From contig NZ_SDWJ01000001.1 of NCBI RefSeq assembly GCF_009769755.1, positions 1,054,001 through 1,118,000 of the forward strand: a DNA stretch of 64,000 bases, written 5' to 3'. The notes below the pieces were generated by a model. It searched no databases, had not been told where the DNA came from, and saw only the letters and a list, made by a program, of their open reading frames with translations. This DNA comes from Sphingorhabdus profundilacus. GTDB taxonomy: Bacteria > Pseudomonadota > Alphaproteobacteria > Sphingomonadales > Sphingomonadaceae. Made by a program: the position numbers and the translations under genes. Below are positions 1-7,481 of the stretch, in pieces (the stretch's first letter is position 1; each line of letters opens with the position of its first letter).

Positions 1-635
1 ATAGGGATATCATTATCCCTGCAAAGCGCCACGGCACTGGCGTCCATTACCTTCAGATTGTCCGACAATACTCGATCATAGGACAATCGTTCATAGCGCG
101 TTGCAGAGGCGACTTTCTTCGGGTCGGCGTCATAAACACCGTCTACCGAAGTTCCCTTGAACAAAGCATCGCACTTCATTTCAGCGGCACGCAGCGCAGC
201 GCCGCTATCGGTGGTAAAATAGGGTGCGCCGACGCCTGCTGCAAAAATGACAATCCGGCCCTTTTCAAGATGGCGTTCGGCCCGTCGGCGAATGACGGGT
301 TCGCACACCTTGTCCATTTCGATGGCCGACTGCACTCGCGTAGGTACTCCGAGCTGTTCGAGAGCATTCTGCATGGCGAGCGCATTCATGACGGTGGCGA
401 GCATGCCCATATAATCGGCCTGCGCCCGGTCCATGCCCTTGGCTGCCCCGGCCATACCGCGGAAGATATTCCCCCCGCCAATGACGAGGCACAGTTGCAG
501 GCCGGTATCTTTCGCGGCCTTCACTTCTTCAGCGACACGGGCAACGGTATCGGGGTCAATGCCGAATGATTGCTCCCCCATCAACACTTCGCCAGATAGT
601 TTCAGCAGGATACGGCGATAGCCGGTTGTGCCCAT
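1..635 (-). CDS. pyrH: UMP kinase, 3' end outside window
   Basis: Uridylate kinase phosphorylates UMP to UDP in cytoplasmic pyrimidine synthesis. Translating the minus strand from the ATG at 633-635 gives about 211 residues before the window ends; the family is usually near 240, so only the C-terminus is missing. Family signatures are present: an N-terminal LKLSGE (residues 11-16), GGGNIFRG (53-60) and a late DGVYDADP segment. A GAGG Shine-Dalgarno lies just upstream of the ATG. It follows rpsB and tsf in the canonical order, but a MITE-like repeat separates it from tsf, so it may depend on readthrough or on its own promoter. Family assignment is firm. Confidence 0.96.
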   Translation of the reverse strand, partial: MGTTGYRRILLKLSGEVLMGEQSFGIDPDTVARVAEEVKAAKDTGLQLCLVIGGGNIFRGMAGAAKGMDRAQADYMGMLATVMNALAMQNALEQLGVPTRVQSAIEMDKVCEPVIRRRAERHLEKGRIVIFAAGVGAPYFTTDSGAALRAAEMKCDALFKGTSVDGVYDADPKKVASATRYERLSYDRVLSDNLKVMDASAVALCRDNDIP

Positions 636-713
636 ATAATCCTCAATCCCCGATGCAATTATGGCGCACAGCTATAGGAGCCGCACGCCATATCGCCAAG
701 TGCATAAACTGCA

Positions 714-981
714 CTAGGGTCAGGACCTATTAAATACACTTGCGAGGCGTCAAAATGGCGAAGATATCGGAGCAAAATGCGCGCCGCCGATAGTCATTTT
801 ATCGGCAAGCGTATTTTGGTTCGAGATCAAAGCCATTTTGACGTCCGAAGGATTTGACCCATTTTGCCCATGGTTGCGTCAGAAAGCCTTGAGATATATC
901 TATATCCCTGCGGCTTCCTTCCTTGCCCTGTGCAAAATGGCCTCAAACCTCGCAAGTGTATTTAATAGGTCCTGACCCTAG
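714..981. mobile_element. MITE-like element with 34-bp perfect terminal inverted repeats
   Basis: Positions 714-747 and 948-981 are exact reverse complements over 34 bp and enclose 200 bp with no credible ORF. The outermost four bases at both ends are CTAG, which could be a 4-bp target duplication of the YTAR type. Inside, 748-759 is complementary to 832-843, and the motif CAAAATGG or its complement recurs four times, so the transcript could fold into a long nested hairpin. It fills most of the 378-bp gap between tsf and pyrH. The terminal motif (TAGGGTCAGGACCTATTAAAT) recurs in near-identical form at 43.9 kb, and its first 15 bases in near-identical form at 57.9 kb. Non-autonomous transposition is inferred. 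Confidence 0.8.
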
Positions 982-1013
982 GTCGTGAACTGTCTCTGGA
1001 GAGTCAGTTCGCC

Positions 1014-1940
1014 TTAAGCGCCAACCGCTGCGGCCACTTCGGCTGCGAAGTCGGATACTTCCTTTTCGATACCTTCGCCAAGCTGAAAACGGACATAGTC
1101 CTTCAGCACGATCTGCTTGCCCGCTTCCTTGCCGGCTGCCGCAACGACATCGGCAATCGCGGTCTTGCCGTCCATGACGAACAACTGGCTGAGCAGCGCG
1201 TTTTCTTTTGCGAATTTCTTCACCGCGCCCTCAACCATCTTTTCGACGATATCGGCAGGCTTACCACTTTCGGACGCCTTTTCACGCGCAATACCCCGCT
1301 CCCGTTCCAGCGTGTCAGCATCAAGGCCGCTTTCATCAAGTGACAGCGGAAAGGCTGCCGCGATATGCATGGCAAGCTGCTTGCCCAAACCATCTAGCGT
1401 TGCCGCATCAGCTTCGCTTTCCAGTGCGACAAGCACACCGATCCCGCCCATGCCGGGCGCTGCTGCGTTGTGGACATATGACACGACACGGCCATTGCTG
1501 ACGGACAAGGACTTGGCGCGACGGATCAGCATATTCTCACCGATGGTGGCAATATTGTTCGTCAGTTTTTCCTGAACCGTTTCGCCATTGCCATAAGGCG
1601 CGGCCAAAATGGATTCAGCATCATTCGCCGCCAGCTTCAAGGCAACGCCGGTCACGGTCGTTACAAATTCCTGAAACTGTTCGTTCTTGGCCACAAAGTC
1701 GGTCTGGCTATTGACTTCAACAGCCGTTCCCATGGTGCCGTCAACCGCGACGCCGACCAGCCCTTCGGCTGCAGTCCGGCTTGATTTCTTGGCTGCTGTC
1801 GCAAGCCCCTTTGCACGCAAAAGATCGACCGCGGCTTCCATGTCACCATTGGTTTCTTCCAGCGCTTTTTTAGCATCCATCATTCCGGCACCGGAAAGCT
1901 CACGCAATTCCTTGACGGCTGAAGCTGTAATTGCAGACAT
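1014..1940 (-). CDS. tsf: Translation elongation factor Ts
   Basis: EF-Ts is the guanine-nucleotide exchange factor that recycles EF-Tu during translation. The 308-residue product opens with a UBA-like domain carrying [15 protein letters not shown] and continues with the dimerisation domain (SQTDFVAKN). The start at 1938-1940 is chosen because AAGGACA sits at the right distance upstream. A longer reading frame to 2033 exists, but its extra 31 codons come from the intergenic palindromic repeat. The gene lies between rpsB and pyrH in the usual translation operon and is followed by the MITE-like repeat. It is a little longer than the E. coli protein. Confidence 0.97.
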   Translation of the reverse strand: MSAITASAVKELRELSGAGMMDAKKALEETNGDMEAAVDLLRAKGLATAAKKSSRTAAEGLVGVAVDGTMGTAVEVNSQTDFVAKNEQFQEFVTTVTGVALKLAANDAESILAAPYGNGETVQEKLTNNIATIGENMLIRRAKSLSVSNGRVVSYVHNAAAPGMGGIGVLVALESEADAATLDGLGKQLAMHIAAAFPLSLDESGLDADTLERERGIAREKASESGKPADIVEKMVEGAVKKFAKENALLSQLFVMDGKTAIADVVAAAGKEAGKQIVLKDYVRFQLGEGIEKEVSDFAAEVAAAVGA

Positions 1941-1997
1941 GAATTTGTCCTTTCGAATTTGGTTGGCGAGAGGCAGGCCCCTCTCTGCTCTAAACAG

Positions 1998-2088
1998 TGT
2001 CATCCCCACTTTGCCGGGGTCCATGGTCAGCACTGTCCGTTTAAACCGACAGTTCAGGCCATGGATCGCCGCTTGGGCGGGAATGACA
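1998..2088. repeat. 91-bp palindromic REP-like repeat between rpsB and tsf
   Basis: The arms at 1998-2026 (TGTCATCCCC...) and 2059-2088 (...GGGAATGACA) are inverted relative to each other around a spacer that is itself partly palindromic (ACTGTC...GACAGT). The total length and arm/spacer layout match the repeat inside ybeY at 34622-34712, although the sequence family differs. In the rpsB-tsf transcript it would form a strong hairpin. Mobilisation by a RAYT-type transposase is possible, but no such gene is in the window. Confidence 0.7.
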
Positions 2089-2096
2089 AAATATTG

Positions 2097-2960
2097 TTAC
2101 GCTTCTGCGGCAGGTGTTTCGTCCGCAGCGACTTCAGCAACCGGCGCCTCTTCCGCTCCGACGGCTTCTTCCATCGTTGCAGGCGCATCTTCTGCTACCG
2201 GAGCAGCTTCGGTCAACGCAGGTTCCGCTGCCGGCTCAATTTCGGCACCAAGATCGACGCCCTTGGCAACCTTGGCACTGACATTGCCCTTGCTCGATGC
2301 CGTCGCAATAGCGTCGCAATACAGGCGAATGGCACGCGCCGCGTCGTCGTTGGCAGGAACAGGGAACGCGATGCCGTCGGGCGAAACGTTCGAATCGAGG
2401 ATTGCGATCACAGGAATGCCGAGAACGTTGGCTTCCTTGATGGCAAGTTCTTCCTTGTTGGCGTCGATCACAAACATTACGTCCGGAATGCCACCCATAT
2501 CGCGAATACCACCCAAGCTCATTTCAAGCTTGTCACGTTCGCGGGTCATCTGAAGGATTTCCTTCTTGGTGAAGCCGTGCGTGTCACCCGAAAGCTGCTC
2601 TTCGAGGGTTTTCAGTTTTTTGATCGAGTTCGAAATGGTCTTCCAGTTGGTGAGCATGCCGCCCAACCAGCGGTGGTTGACGAAATGCTGACCCGAAGCG
2701 CGTGCTGCGTCCGCGATCGGACCCTGCGCCTGGCGCTTGGTGCCTACAAACAGAACCTTGCCGCCCGAAGCGACGGTCTGGGCAACGAAGTCGAGCGCGC
2801 GTGCGAACAAAGGCACGGACTGCGACAGGTCAAGAATGTGGATGCCGTTGCGCGCGCCGAAGATATACGGCTTCATACGCGGGTTCCAACGGTGTGTTTG
2901 GTGGCCGAAATGGGCCCCAGCTTCAAGCAATTGCTGCATGGTAACGACAGGTGCCGCCAT
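2097..2960 (-). CDS. rpsB: 30S ribosomal protein S2
   Basis: S2 is a small-subunit protein required for S1 recruitment. The 287-residue product starts [21 protein letters not shown] and contains the S2 segments [21 protein letters not shown] and [16 protein letters not shown] motif precedes the ATG at 2958-2960. After about residue 240 it carries an acidic alanine/glutamate-rich tail of about 45 residues that the E. coli protein lacks; such tails are known in alphaproteobacterial S2. It heads the rpsB-tsf-pyrH operon. A weak promoter candidate with -35 TTGACG lies at 3089-3094 on the minus strand. Confidence 0.98.
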   Translation of the reverse strand: MAAPVVTMQQLLEAGAHFGHQTHRWNPRMKPYIFGARNGIHILDLSQSVPLFARALDFVAQTVASGGKVLFVGTKRQAQGPIADAARASGQHFVNHRWLGGMLTNWKTISNSIKKLKTLEEQLSGDTHGFTKKEILQMTRERDKLEMSLGGIRDMGGIPDVMFVIDANKEELAIKEANVLGIPVIAILDSNVSPDGIAFPVPANDDAARAIRLYCDAIATASSKGNVSAKVAKGVDLGAEIEPAAEPALTEAAPVAEDAPATMEEAVGAEEAPVAEVAADETPAAEA

Positions 2961-3167
2961 GGTACTTCTCCTTCCGGTTGAGCCTCTGGGAAACTAGAAC
3001 GTCACACAGCCCTGAAAGGGAGCGATCCGCACCGGTATGTGTGTTTCCCATGTGGAATGAGCGGGCCGTTAGAGAGCAATGCAGGATTCGTCAAGCGGTA
3101 AAGCCGATTAATAGGAGGTTCACCACCCGTAGCTACCTCCGGTTACTCCACCTTCAGGAGAATCGCG

Positions 3168-3572
3168 ATGGCCGTTTTAAAGTCCCTTCTAATGGCCAGT
3201 GTTTTCCTGTCTTCAAGTCATGCCCTCGCGCAAGACGAAGTCGTCCCGTCACCTTCGGAAATGCCAGAGCGGATCTCGTTTCTGGTCGCCATCGGGGAAG
3301 AAAAGTGCCGCGAACCTGAAGGTGACGAAATTGTCGTCTGTGCCACGGTGCCGGAAAACGAACGGTACCGCATACCGGTCGCGCTACGAAAGAAGGAACG
3401 AGTCGTGACTGACCGGTCCTGGTCTTCTGCCGTCGATACGCTCGATTCGTTCGCCGCAGACCTGCGTCCCAACAGCTGTTCGGTTAATGGATCGGGTGGC
3501 TTTACCGGCTGTACACAAAAAATGTTGCAGCAGTGGTTTGCCGAGCGGCGGTCCAAACAGAGCGCGAATTGA
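3168..3572 (+). CDS. Secreted hypothetical protein
   Basis: A 134-residue protein with a clear Sec signal peptide (about residues 1-22, ending ALAQ). The mature part contains cysteine-bearing segments (EEKCREPEGDEIVVCATVP, then SC and GCTQKM), suggesting periplasmic disulfides. I do not recognise a named domain; short secreted proteins with the EIVVCA pattern are common in sphingomonads, from general knowledge of that group. CAGGAG lies 8 bases before the ATG. It is transcribed away from rpsB and is probably monocistronic. Function is unknown. Confidence 0.75.
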   Translation: MAVLKSLLMASVFLSSSHALAQDEVVPSPSEMPERISFLVAIGEEKCREPEGDEIVVCATVPENERYRIPVALRKKERVVTDRSWSSAVDTLDSFAADLRPNSCSVNGSGGFTGCTQKMLQQWFAERRSKQSAN

Positions 3573-3647
3573 ACTTTTTCCGCCGAGCCAAGTTATCCAC
3601 AGGCATTCCACACCCTATCCCTGAGTATTGCCGGGATATAATAGAGC

Positions 3648-3676
3648 TTGACATAAAAGAACATATATAGAACATA
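3648..3676 (+). promoter_or_regulatory. Promoter with embedded LexA-type SOS box (GAAC-N7-GAAC)
   Basis: TTGACA at 3648-3653 is a perfect sigma-70-type -35 element. Exactly 17 bp downstream lies a weak -10 candidate, AACATA (3671-3676). Within this promoter, GAAC at 3659-3662 and GAAC at 3670-3673 are separated by seven bases, which matches the GTTC-N7-GTTC direct repeat known for alphaproteobacterial LexA. A repressor here would occlude RNA polymerase. The next gene begins at 3751 on the same strand. Regulation by LexA is inferred from the motif and its placement. Confidence 0.6.
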
Positions 3677-3750
3677 GAGTGCAAGTCGTTCATAAAACCA
3701 CAAGCTAACCCCCTTTATAGACGACATGGGGGATAGAAAGGACCAGTGCC

Positions 3751-3999
3751 ATGACCTTCATTGCTTCTCTCCTCTTTGCTATCGCCCTTATTGCGTCGGT
3801 AGCCGTAATCGCCCTCACCTTTTCAAATGCAATGCCGCGTATTATTGAAGTGATCGATATGGAATTTGCCCCGGCGGTTGCTGTCGAACGCCGTATCACA
3901 TTCGGTGAAATCAGGGGCCGTAAGCCACAGCCAGTTGCCGAGGTTATTGTCTTTCCACGCAAAGCCACCGCACCATCGGATTTTCTTCTCGCCGCCTGA
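3751..3999 (+). CDS. Small single-span membrane protein, candidate SOS gene
   Basis: An 82-residue protein whose residues 3-25 form one hydrophobic transmembrane helix (FIASLLFAIALIASVAVIALTF). About 57 residues of soluble, moderately basic tail follow, with no domain I recognise. AAGGA precedes the ATG at a normal distance, and a strong terminator follows at 4026, so it is a self-contained transcription unit. Its promoter contains a LexA-type box. Small single-span membrane proteins under SOS control inhibit division in some alphaproteobacteria (SidA in Caulobacter), which suggests a comparable checkpoint role. That is inference; no sequence similarity to SidA is claimed. Confidence 0.7.
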   Translation: MTFIASLLFAIALIASVAVIALTFSNAMPRIIEVIDMEFAPAVAVERRITFGEIRGRKPQPVAEVIVFPRKATAPSDFLLAA

Positions 4000-4025
4000 T
4001 CGGATATAATTCGGTTCTTAAAAGA

Positions 4026-4047
4026 AGCGCCTTGGGGCGCTTTTTTG
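4026..4047 (+). terminator. Rho-independent terminator after the small membrane protein gene
   Basis: A 7-bp stem AAGCGCC/GGCGCTT with a TTGG loop runs directly into TTTTTT. Confidence 0.9.
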
Positions 4048-4126
4048 TGCTCTCGCGCTGCGGCACCATAAAGAAAAGGGCGAAAGCTTGCGCCCCGCCC
4101 TCTTCTCCAAAAACAGAGAGTGAACT

Positions 4127-4399
4127 TTAGTTCACTGCGTCCTTAAGCGCCTTGCCAGCCTTAAACTTAGGCTGTGTCGACGCTTTAATGGTCATTGGTT
4201 CACCTGTACGTGGATTACGACCGGTCGATGCCTTACGCTTTGCTACACCAAAAGTGCCGAAACCAACCAAGCGGACTTCACCGCCCTTTTTCAATGTTCC
4301 GGTTATGGCTTCAAAAGTAGCTTCAACAGCTTTACCCGCATCTGCCTTTGTCAAGCCACTTGCATCCGCAACTGCATTGACGAGATCTTGTTTGTTCAT
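4127..4399 (-). CDS. hup: DNA-binding protein HU
   Basis: HU is a small dimeric histone-like protein that bends and compacts DNA. The 90-residue product begins MNKQDLVNAVA and contains the DNA-binding arm with GRNPRTGEPM and the terminal FKAGKALKDAVN. The ATG at 4397-4399 is preceded by a GGGGGG-rich Shine-Dalgarno; the 13 extra upstream codons of the open frame are rejected. It lies directly downstream of lon, as hupB does in many proteobacteria. An inverted repeat (GACTCA-N13-TGAGTC, 4432-4456) sits just upstream and may be an operator. Confidence 0.97.
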   Translation of the reverse strand: MNKQDLVNAVADASGLTKADAGKAVEATFEAITGTLKKGGEVRLVGFGTFGVAKRKASTGRNPRTGEPMTIKASTQPKFKAGKALKDAVN

Positions 4400-4431
4400 A
4401 TTGGGAACCCCCCTCTGAAAAAAATATATGA

Positions 4432-4456
4432 GACTCATTTATTGTTTAATTGAGTC
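4432..4456. promoter_or_regulatory. Inverted repeat upstream of hup
   Basis: GACTCA at 4432-4437 and TGAGTC at 4451-4456 form perfect 6-bp arms around an A/T-rich 13-base spacer, 33 bp upstream of the hup start. It could bind a regulator or form a leader hairpin. No matching regulator is identified. Confidence 0.4.
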
Positions 4457-4591
4457 GCGGCTTAGGCCGGTGGCGGGATAATGATGAGAATGTGCGCGCT
4501 GTCAAAGGAAATATCGGCATAAAACCGTCATTTTCTGTGAAAAACACGACGTATTGCACTTACATCCACCAAACATTCCCATCTTGACGGG

Positions 4592-6991
4592 CTAATGCGT
4601 TACCGAAGTGCTACTTTCATTACCCATTGAAGGTGGCAGAGCAGCCGCTAACTCATCAGCTTCTGACCATTCGACGGGGATCAACGGCGAGACCAATGCG
4701 CGTGCCAAGACCTGATCGACATGGCTAACCGGAATGATTTCCAATCCTTCCTTGATGTTAGCTGGAATCTCAGCAAGATCTTTTTCGTTATCCTGAGGGA
4801 TCAAAACGGTCTTGATACCTCCACGAAGGGCGGCGAGCAGTTTTTCCTTTAACCCGCCAATTGGCAACACACGCCCGCGTAAAGTCACCTCGCCCGTCAT
4901 CGCCACATCACGATGTACCGCAATTCCGGTCAGCGTGGAAACGATGCACGTTACCATTCCAACACCAGCAGATGGGCCGTCCTTTGGCACTGCGCCTTCA
5001 GGCAAATGAATATGGACGTCTTTCCGGCCAAACAGGCTAGGTTTGATGCCATAGCTGGGCGCACGCGCCTTCACATAGCTCAGCGCGGCCTGAATCGATT
5101 CCCCCATGACTTCGCCAAGCTTGCCCGTCGTTTTGATCTGTCCCTTGCCCGGAACAGTAACCGCTTCAATAGTCAGCAATTCGCCGCCCACTTCGGTCCA
5201 TGCCAGTCCGGTAACCGCGCCAATCTGATTTTCTTCCTCACCCATATCATGGCGATATTTGCGGACGCCTGAAAAATCAGAGAGATTTTCTGGCGTTATC
5301 GCAACGCTTTGCGTCTTACCTTCCAGAATCCGGCGCAGAGCCTTACGCGCCAGCTTTGCGATTTCCCGTTCCAATGTCCGAACGCCCGCCTCGCGCGTAT
5401 AATAGCGGATGAGATCGCGTAACGCATCATCGGAAACCGAGAATTCCTCCGGCTTCAAACCATGCGCCTCAACCTGCTTTTCGAACAAGTGGCGCTTTGC
5501 GATTTCCAGCTTTTCATCTTCGGTGTAGCCTTCAAGACGGATAATCTCCATCCGGTCCAACAAAGCCTGTGGCAAATTCATGCTGTTTGCCGTGGTCACA
5601 AACATGACGTCTGACAAATCCAAGTCGATTTCGAGATAATGGTCGTTAAACTTGTTATTCTGCTCAGGATCTAACACCTCAAGCAGCGCAGAAGCCGGAT
5701 CACCTCGGAAATCCTGACCCAATTTGTCGATCTCATCGAGCAGGAAAAGCGGATTCATCGTCCCTGCCTTTTTCAGATTCGCGGCCACCTTGCCCGGCAT
5801 GGAACCAATATAGGTCCGCCGATGTCCGCGTATCTCGGCTTCGTCACGTACACCGCCCAGCGACTGGCGAATAAATTCGCGCCCCGTAGCCTTGGCAATC
5901 GATTTGCCCAGCGAAGTTTTGCCGACCCCCGGGGGGCCGACCAGACAAAGAATGGGACCCTTTAACTTATTGGTCCGCGCCTGTACCGCCAGATATTCGA
6001 CTATTCTATCTTTGACCTTTTCCAGCGCAAAATGATCAGAGTCTAGGACTTCTTGCGCCTTGGCAATATCGCGCTTCAGCTTGGACTTTTTGCCCCATGG
6101 TATGCCTAGCAAAGTATCCAGATAGTTACGAACAACCGTGGCTTCAGCAGACATGGGTGCCATGCCGCGCAGTTTCTTCAACTCCGCATTGGCCTTGGCC
6201 TTGGCTTCTTTCGACAGTTTCATTGTGTCGATTTTGGTTTGCAGTTCGGCAACTTCGTCGCCACCCTCGCCATCATCATTGCCAAGTTCGCGTTGTATGG
6301 CTTTCATCTGCTCATTCAAATAATATTCACGCTGCGTCTTTTCCATTTGGCGCTTAACCCGCCCGCGGATTTTCTTTTCGACCTGAAGCACGCCCAATTC
6401 GCCTTCCATAAAGGCAAAGGCCATCTCAAGCCGACGCATTGGATTGGGTTCGACCAGCAAGGACTGCTTGTCCGACACTTTCAGCTGGATATTGGCAGCA
6501 ACGGCATCGGCCAGCGCAGCGGGTGTTGCAATTTCTGTCAATTGAACCGCTGTTTCGGCGGGCATTTTTTTGTTGAGCTTCGAATAATTTTCAAACTGCT
6601 CGGTCACTGACCGCATCATGGCGGTCGCTTCTGGCCCTTCAATGGTCTGCTCATCGATCAGTTTTACAGCGACCTCTACATAATCGCTGCCATGATCGAC
6701 CAGATCGCGCAATTCCGCGCGTTGCTTTCCTTCAACCAGCACGCGAACCGTTCCATCCGGCAATTTTAGCAATTGCATGATCGTCGCGGTTACACCGATA
6801 TCATATAAATCGTCTTTTTCAGGATCATCCTCGGCAGGGTCTAACTGTGCGACCAGGAAAATTTCCTTGTTGGCTGACATAGCCCTTTCCAGCGCAACAA
6901 CAGATTTATCGCGACCTACAAAAAGCGGCACAATCATTCCGGGGAAAACTACAATATCGCGCAATGGCAAAAGCGGAAGGTTCAATTCCAT
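4592..6991 (-). CDS. lon: ATP-dependent protease Lon
   Basis: Lon is a hexameric cytoplasmic AAA+ serine protease that degrades misfolded and regulatory proteins. The 799-residue length is typical of LonA. An N-terminal substrate-recognition domain (residues 1 to about 200) precedes a coiled region and the AAA+ module, with Walker A GPPGVGKT at 352-359 and Walker B LFLLDEID at 415-422. The C-terminal protease domain has Ser674 in PKDGPSAG and Lys717 in GGLKEK; their 43-residue spacing matches the E. coli dyad. hup follows it. A possible heat-shock-type promoter lies at 7043-7070. Confidence 0.99.
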   Translation of the reverse strand: MELNLPLLPLRDIVVFPGMIVPLFVGRDKSVVALERAMSANKEIFLVAQLDPAEDDPEKDDLYDIGVTATIMQLLKLPDGTVRVLVEGKQRAELRDLVDHGSDYVEVAVKLIDEQTIEGPEATAMMRSVTEQFENYSKLNKKMPAETAVQLTEIATPAALADAVAANIQLKVSDKQSLLVEPNPMRRLEMAFAFMEGELGVLQVEKKIRGRVKRQMEKTQREYYLNEQMKAIQRELGNDDGEGGDEVAELQTKIDTMKLSKEAKAKANAELKKLRGMAPMSAEATVVRNYLDTLLGIPWGKKSKLKRDIAKAQEVLDSDHFALEKVKDRIVEYLAVQARTNKLKGPILCLVGPPGVGKTSLGKSIAKATGREFIRQSLGGVRDEAEIRGHRRTYIGSMPGKVAANLKKAGTMNPLFLLDEIDKLGQDFRGDPASALLEVLDPEQNNKFNDHYLEIDLDLSDVMFVTTANSMNLPQALLDRMEIIRLEGYTEDEKLEIAKRHLFEKQVEAHGLKPEEFSVSDDALRDLIRYYTREAGVRTLEREIAKLARKALRRILEGKTQSVAITPENLSDFSGVRKYRHDMGEEENQIGAVTGLAWTEVGGELLTIEAVTVPGKGQIKTTGKLGEVMGESIQAALSYVKARAPSYGIKPSLFGRKDVHIHLPEGAVPKDGPSAGVGMVTCIVSTLTGIAVHRDVAMTGEVTLRGRVLPIGGLKEKLLAALRGGIKTVLIPQDNEKDLAEIPANIKEGLEIIPVSHVDQVLARALVSPLIPVEWSEADELAAALPPSMGNESSTSVTH

Positions 6992-7042
6992 ATATACTCC
7001 AACTGGCGGCCCATGAAACGGTGCCGACCCTATTGTGCCTCA

Positions 7043-7070
7043 ATATGTGTGCTTTTGCGCCTCTTTCAAT
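7043..7070 (-). promoter_or_regulatory. Possible RpoH-type heat-shock promoter of lon
   Basis: Read on the minus strand, ATTGAAA is followed after roughly 13-15 bases by CACATAT, resembling the sigma-32 pattern CTTGAA-N13-CCCCATNT with mismatches. It lies about 50-80 bp upstream of lon, a known heat-shock gene in many proteobacteria. The match is imperfect. Confidence 0.3.
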
Positions 7071-7102
7071 GAAATTACGTAAAGTACCCTGCTTTTGTTG
7101 GG

Positions 7103-7135
7103 GAAAAGCCGGGTCTATCAACACCCGGCCTTTCT
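7103..7135 (-). terminator. Terminator of the dnaX-ybaB unit
   Basis: GCCGGGT (7108-7114) pairs with ACCCGGC (7123-7129). On the minus strand the stem is followed by TTTT, just past the ybaB stop codon and before lon. Confidence 0.75.
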
Positions 7136-7145
7136 CTATTCACTC

Positions 7146-7481
7146 TTAAAAAGGCAGTTTGAACCCTGCCGGCAAGGGCAATCCACTCGACATTTTGCTC
7201 ATTTCGGCGTTGCTCGCAGCGTCGGCCTTTTCGCGCGCATCGTTAAAAGCGGCGGTAATCAGATCTTCGAGCATTCCCTTGTCGTCGGGAACGATCAGGC
7301 CGTCGTCGATCGACACGCCCAAAATCCGACCTTTGGCAGTTGCTCGTACTTTGACAAGACCTCCGCCCGACACGCCTTCCACTTCTATTGTATCAAGTGT
7401 AACCTGTGCTTGCTCCATCTGCTTTTGGATGTTCTGGGCGGCTTCCTGTGCAGCCTTGATCATCTCTTCCATGCTCTTCAT
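7146..7481 (-). CDS. ybaB: YbaB/EbfC family nucleoid-associated protein
   Basis: A 111-residue DNA-binding dimer of the YbaB/EbfC family. It has an N-terminal helix (SMEEMIKAAQEAAQNIQKQMEQAQ), then a beta-sheet core (VKVRATAKGRILGVSID) and a C-terminal helix region (LITAAFNDAREKADAASNAEMSKM). Its start codon overlaps the dnaX stop as ATGA, so the two are translationally coupled; dnaX-ybaB is a widely conserved pair. No recR follows; the unit ends at a terminator instead. Confidence 0.95.
   Translation of the reverse strand: MKSMEEMIKAAQEAAQNIQKQMEQAQVTLDTIEVEGVSGGGLVKVRATAKGRILGVSIDDGLIVPDDKGMLEDLITAAFNDAREKADAASNAEMSKMSSGLPLPAGFKLPF

Noticed and set aside
1941-2033. N-terminal extension of EF-Ts (31 codons)
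   Set aside because: The extra codons derive partly from the intergenic palindromic repeat, and AAGGACA marks the ATG at 1938-1940 as the true start.
1687-2981. Long plus-strand frames across tsf and rpsB
   Set aside because: They are antisense to two unmistakable ribosomal/elongation factor genes and have no recognisable protein features or ribosome-binding sites.
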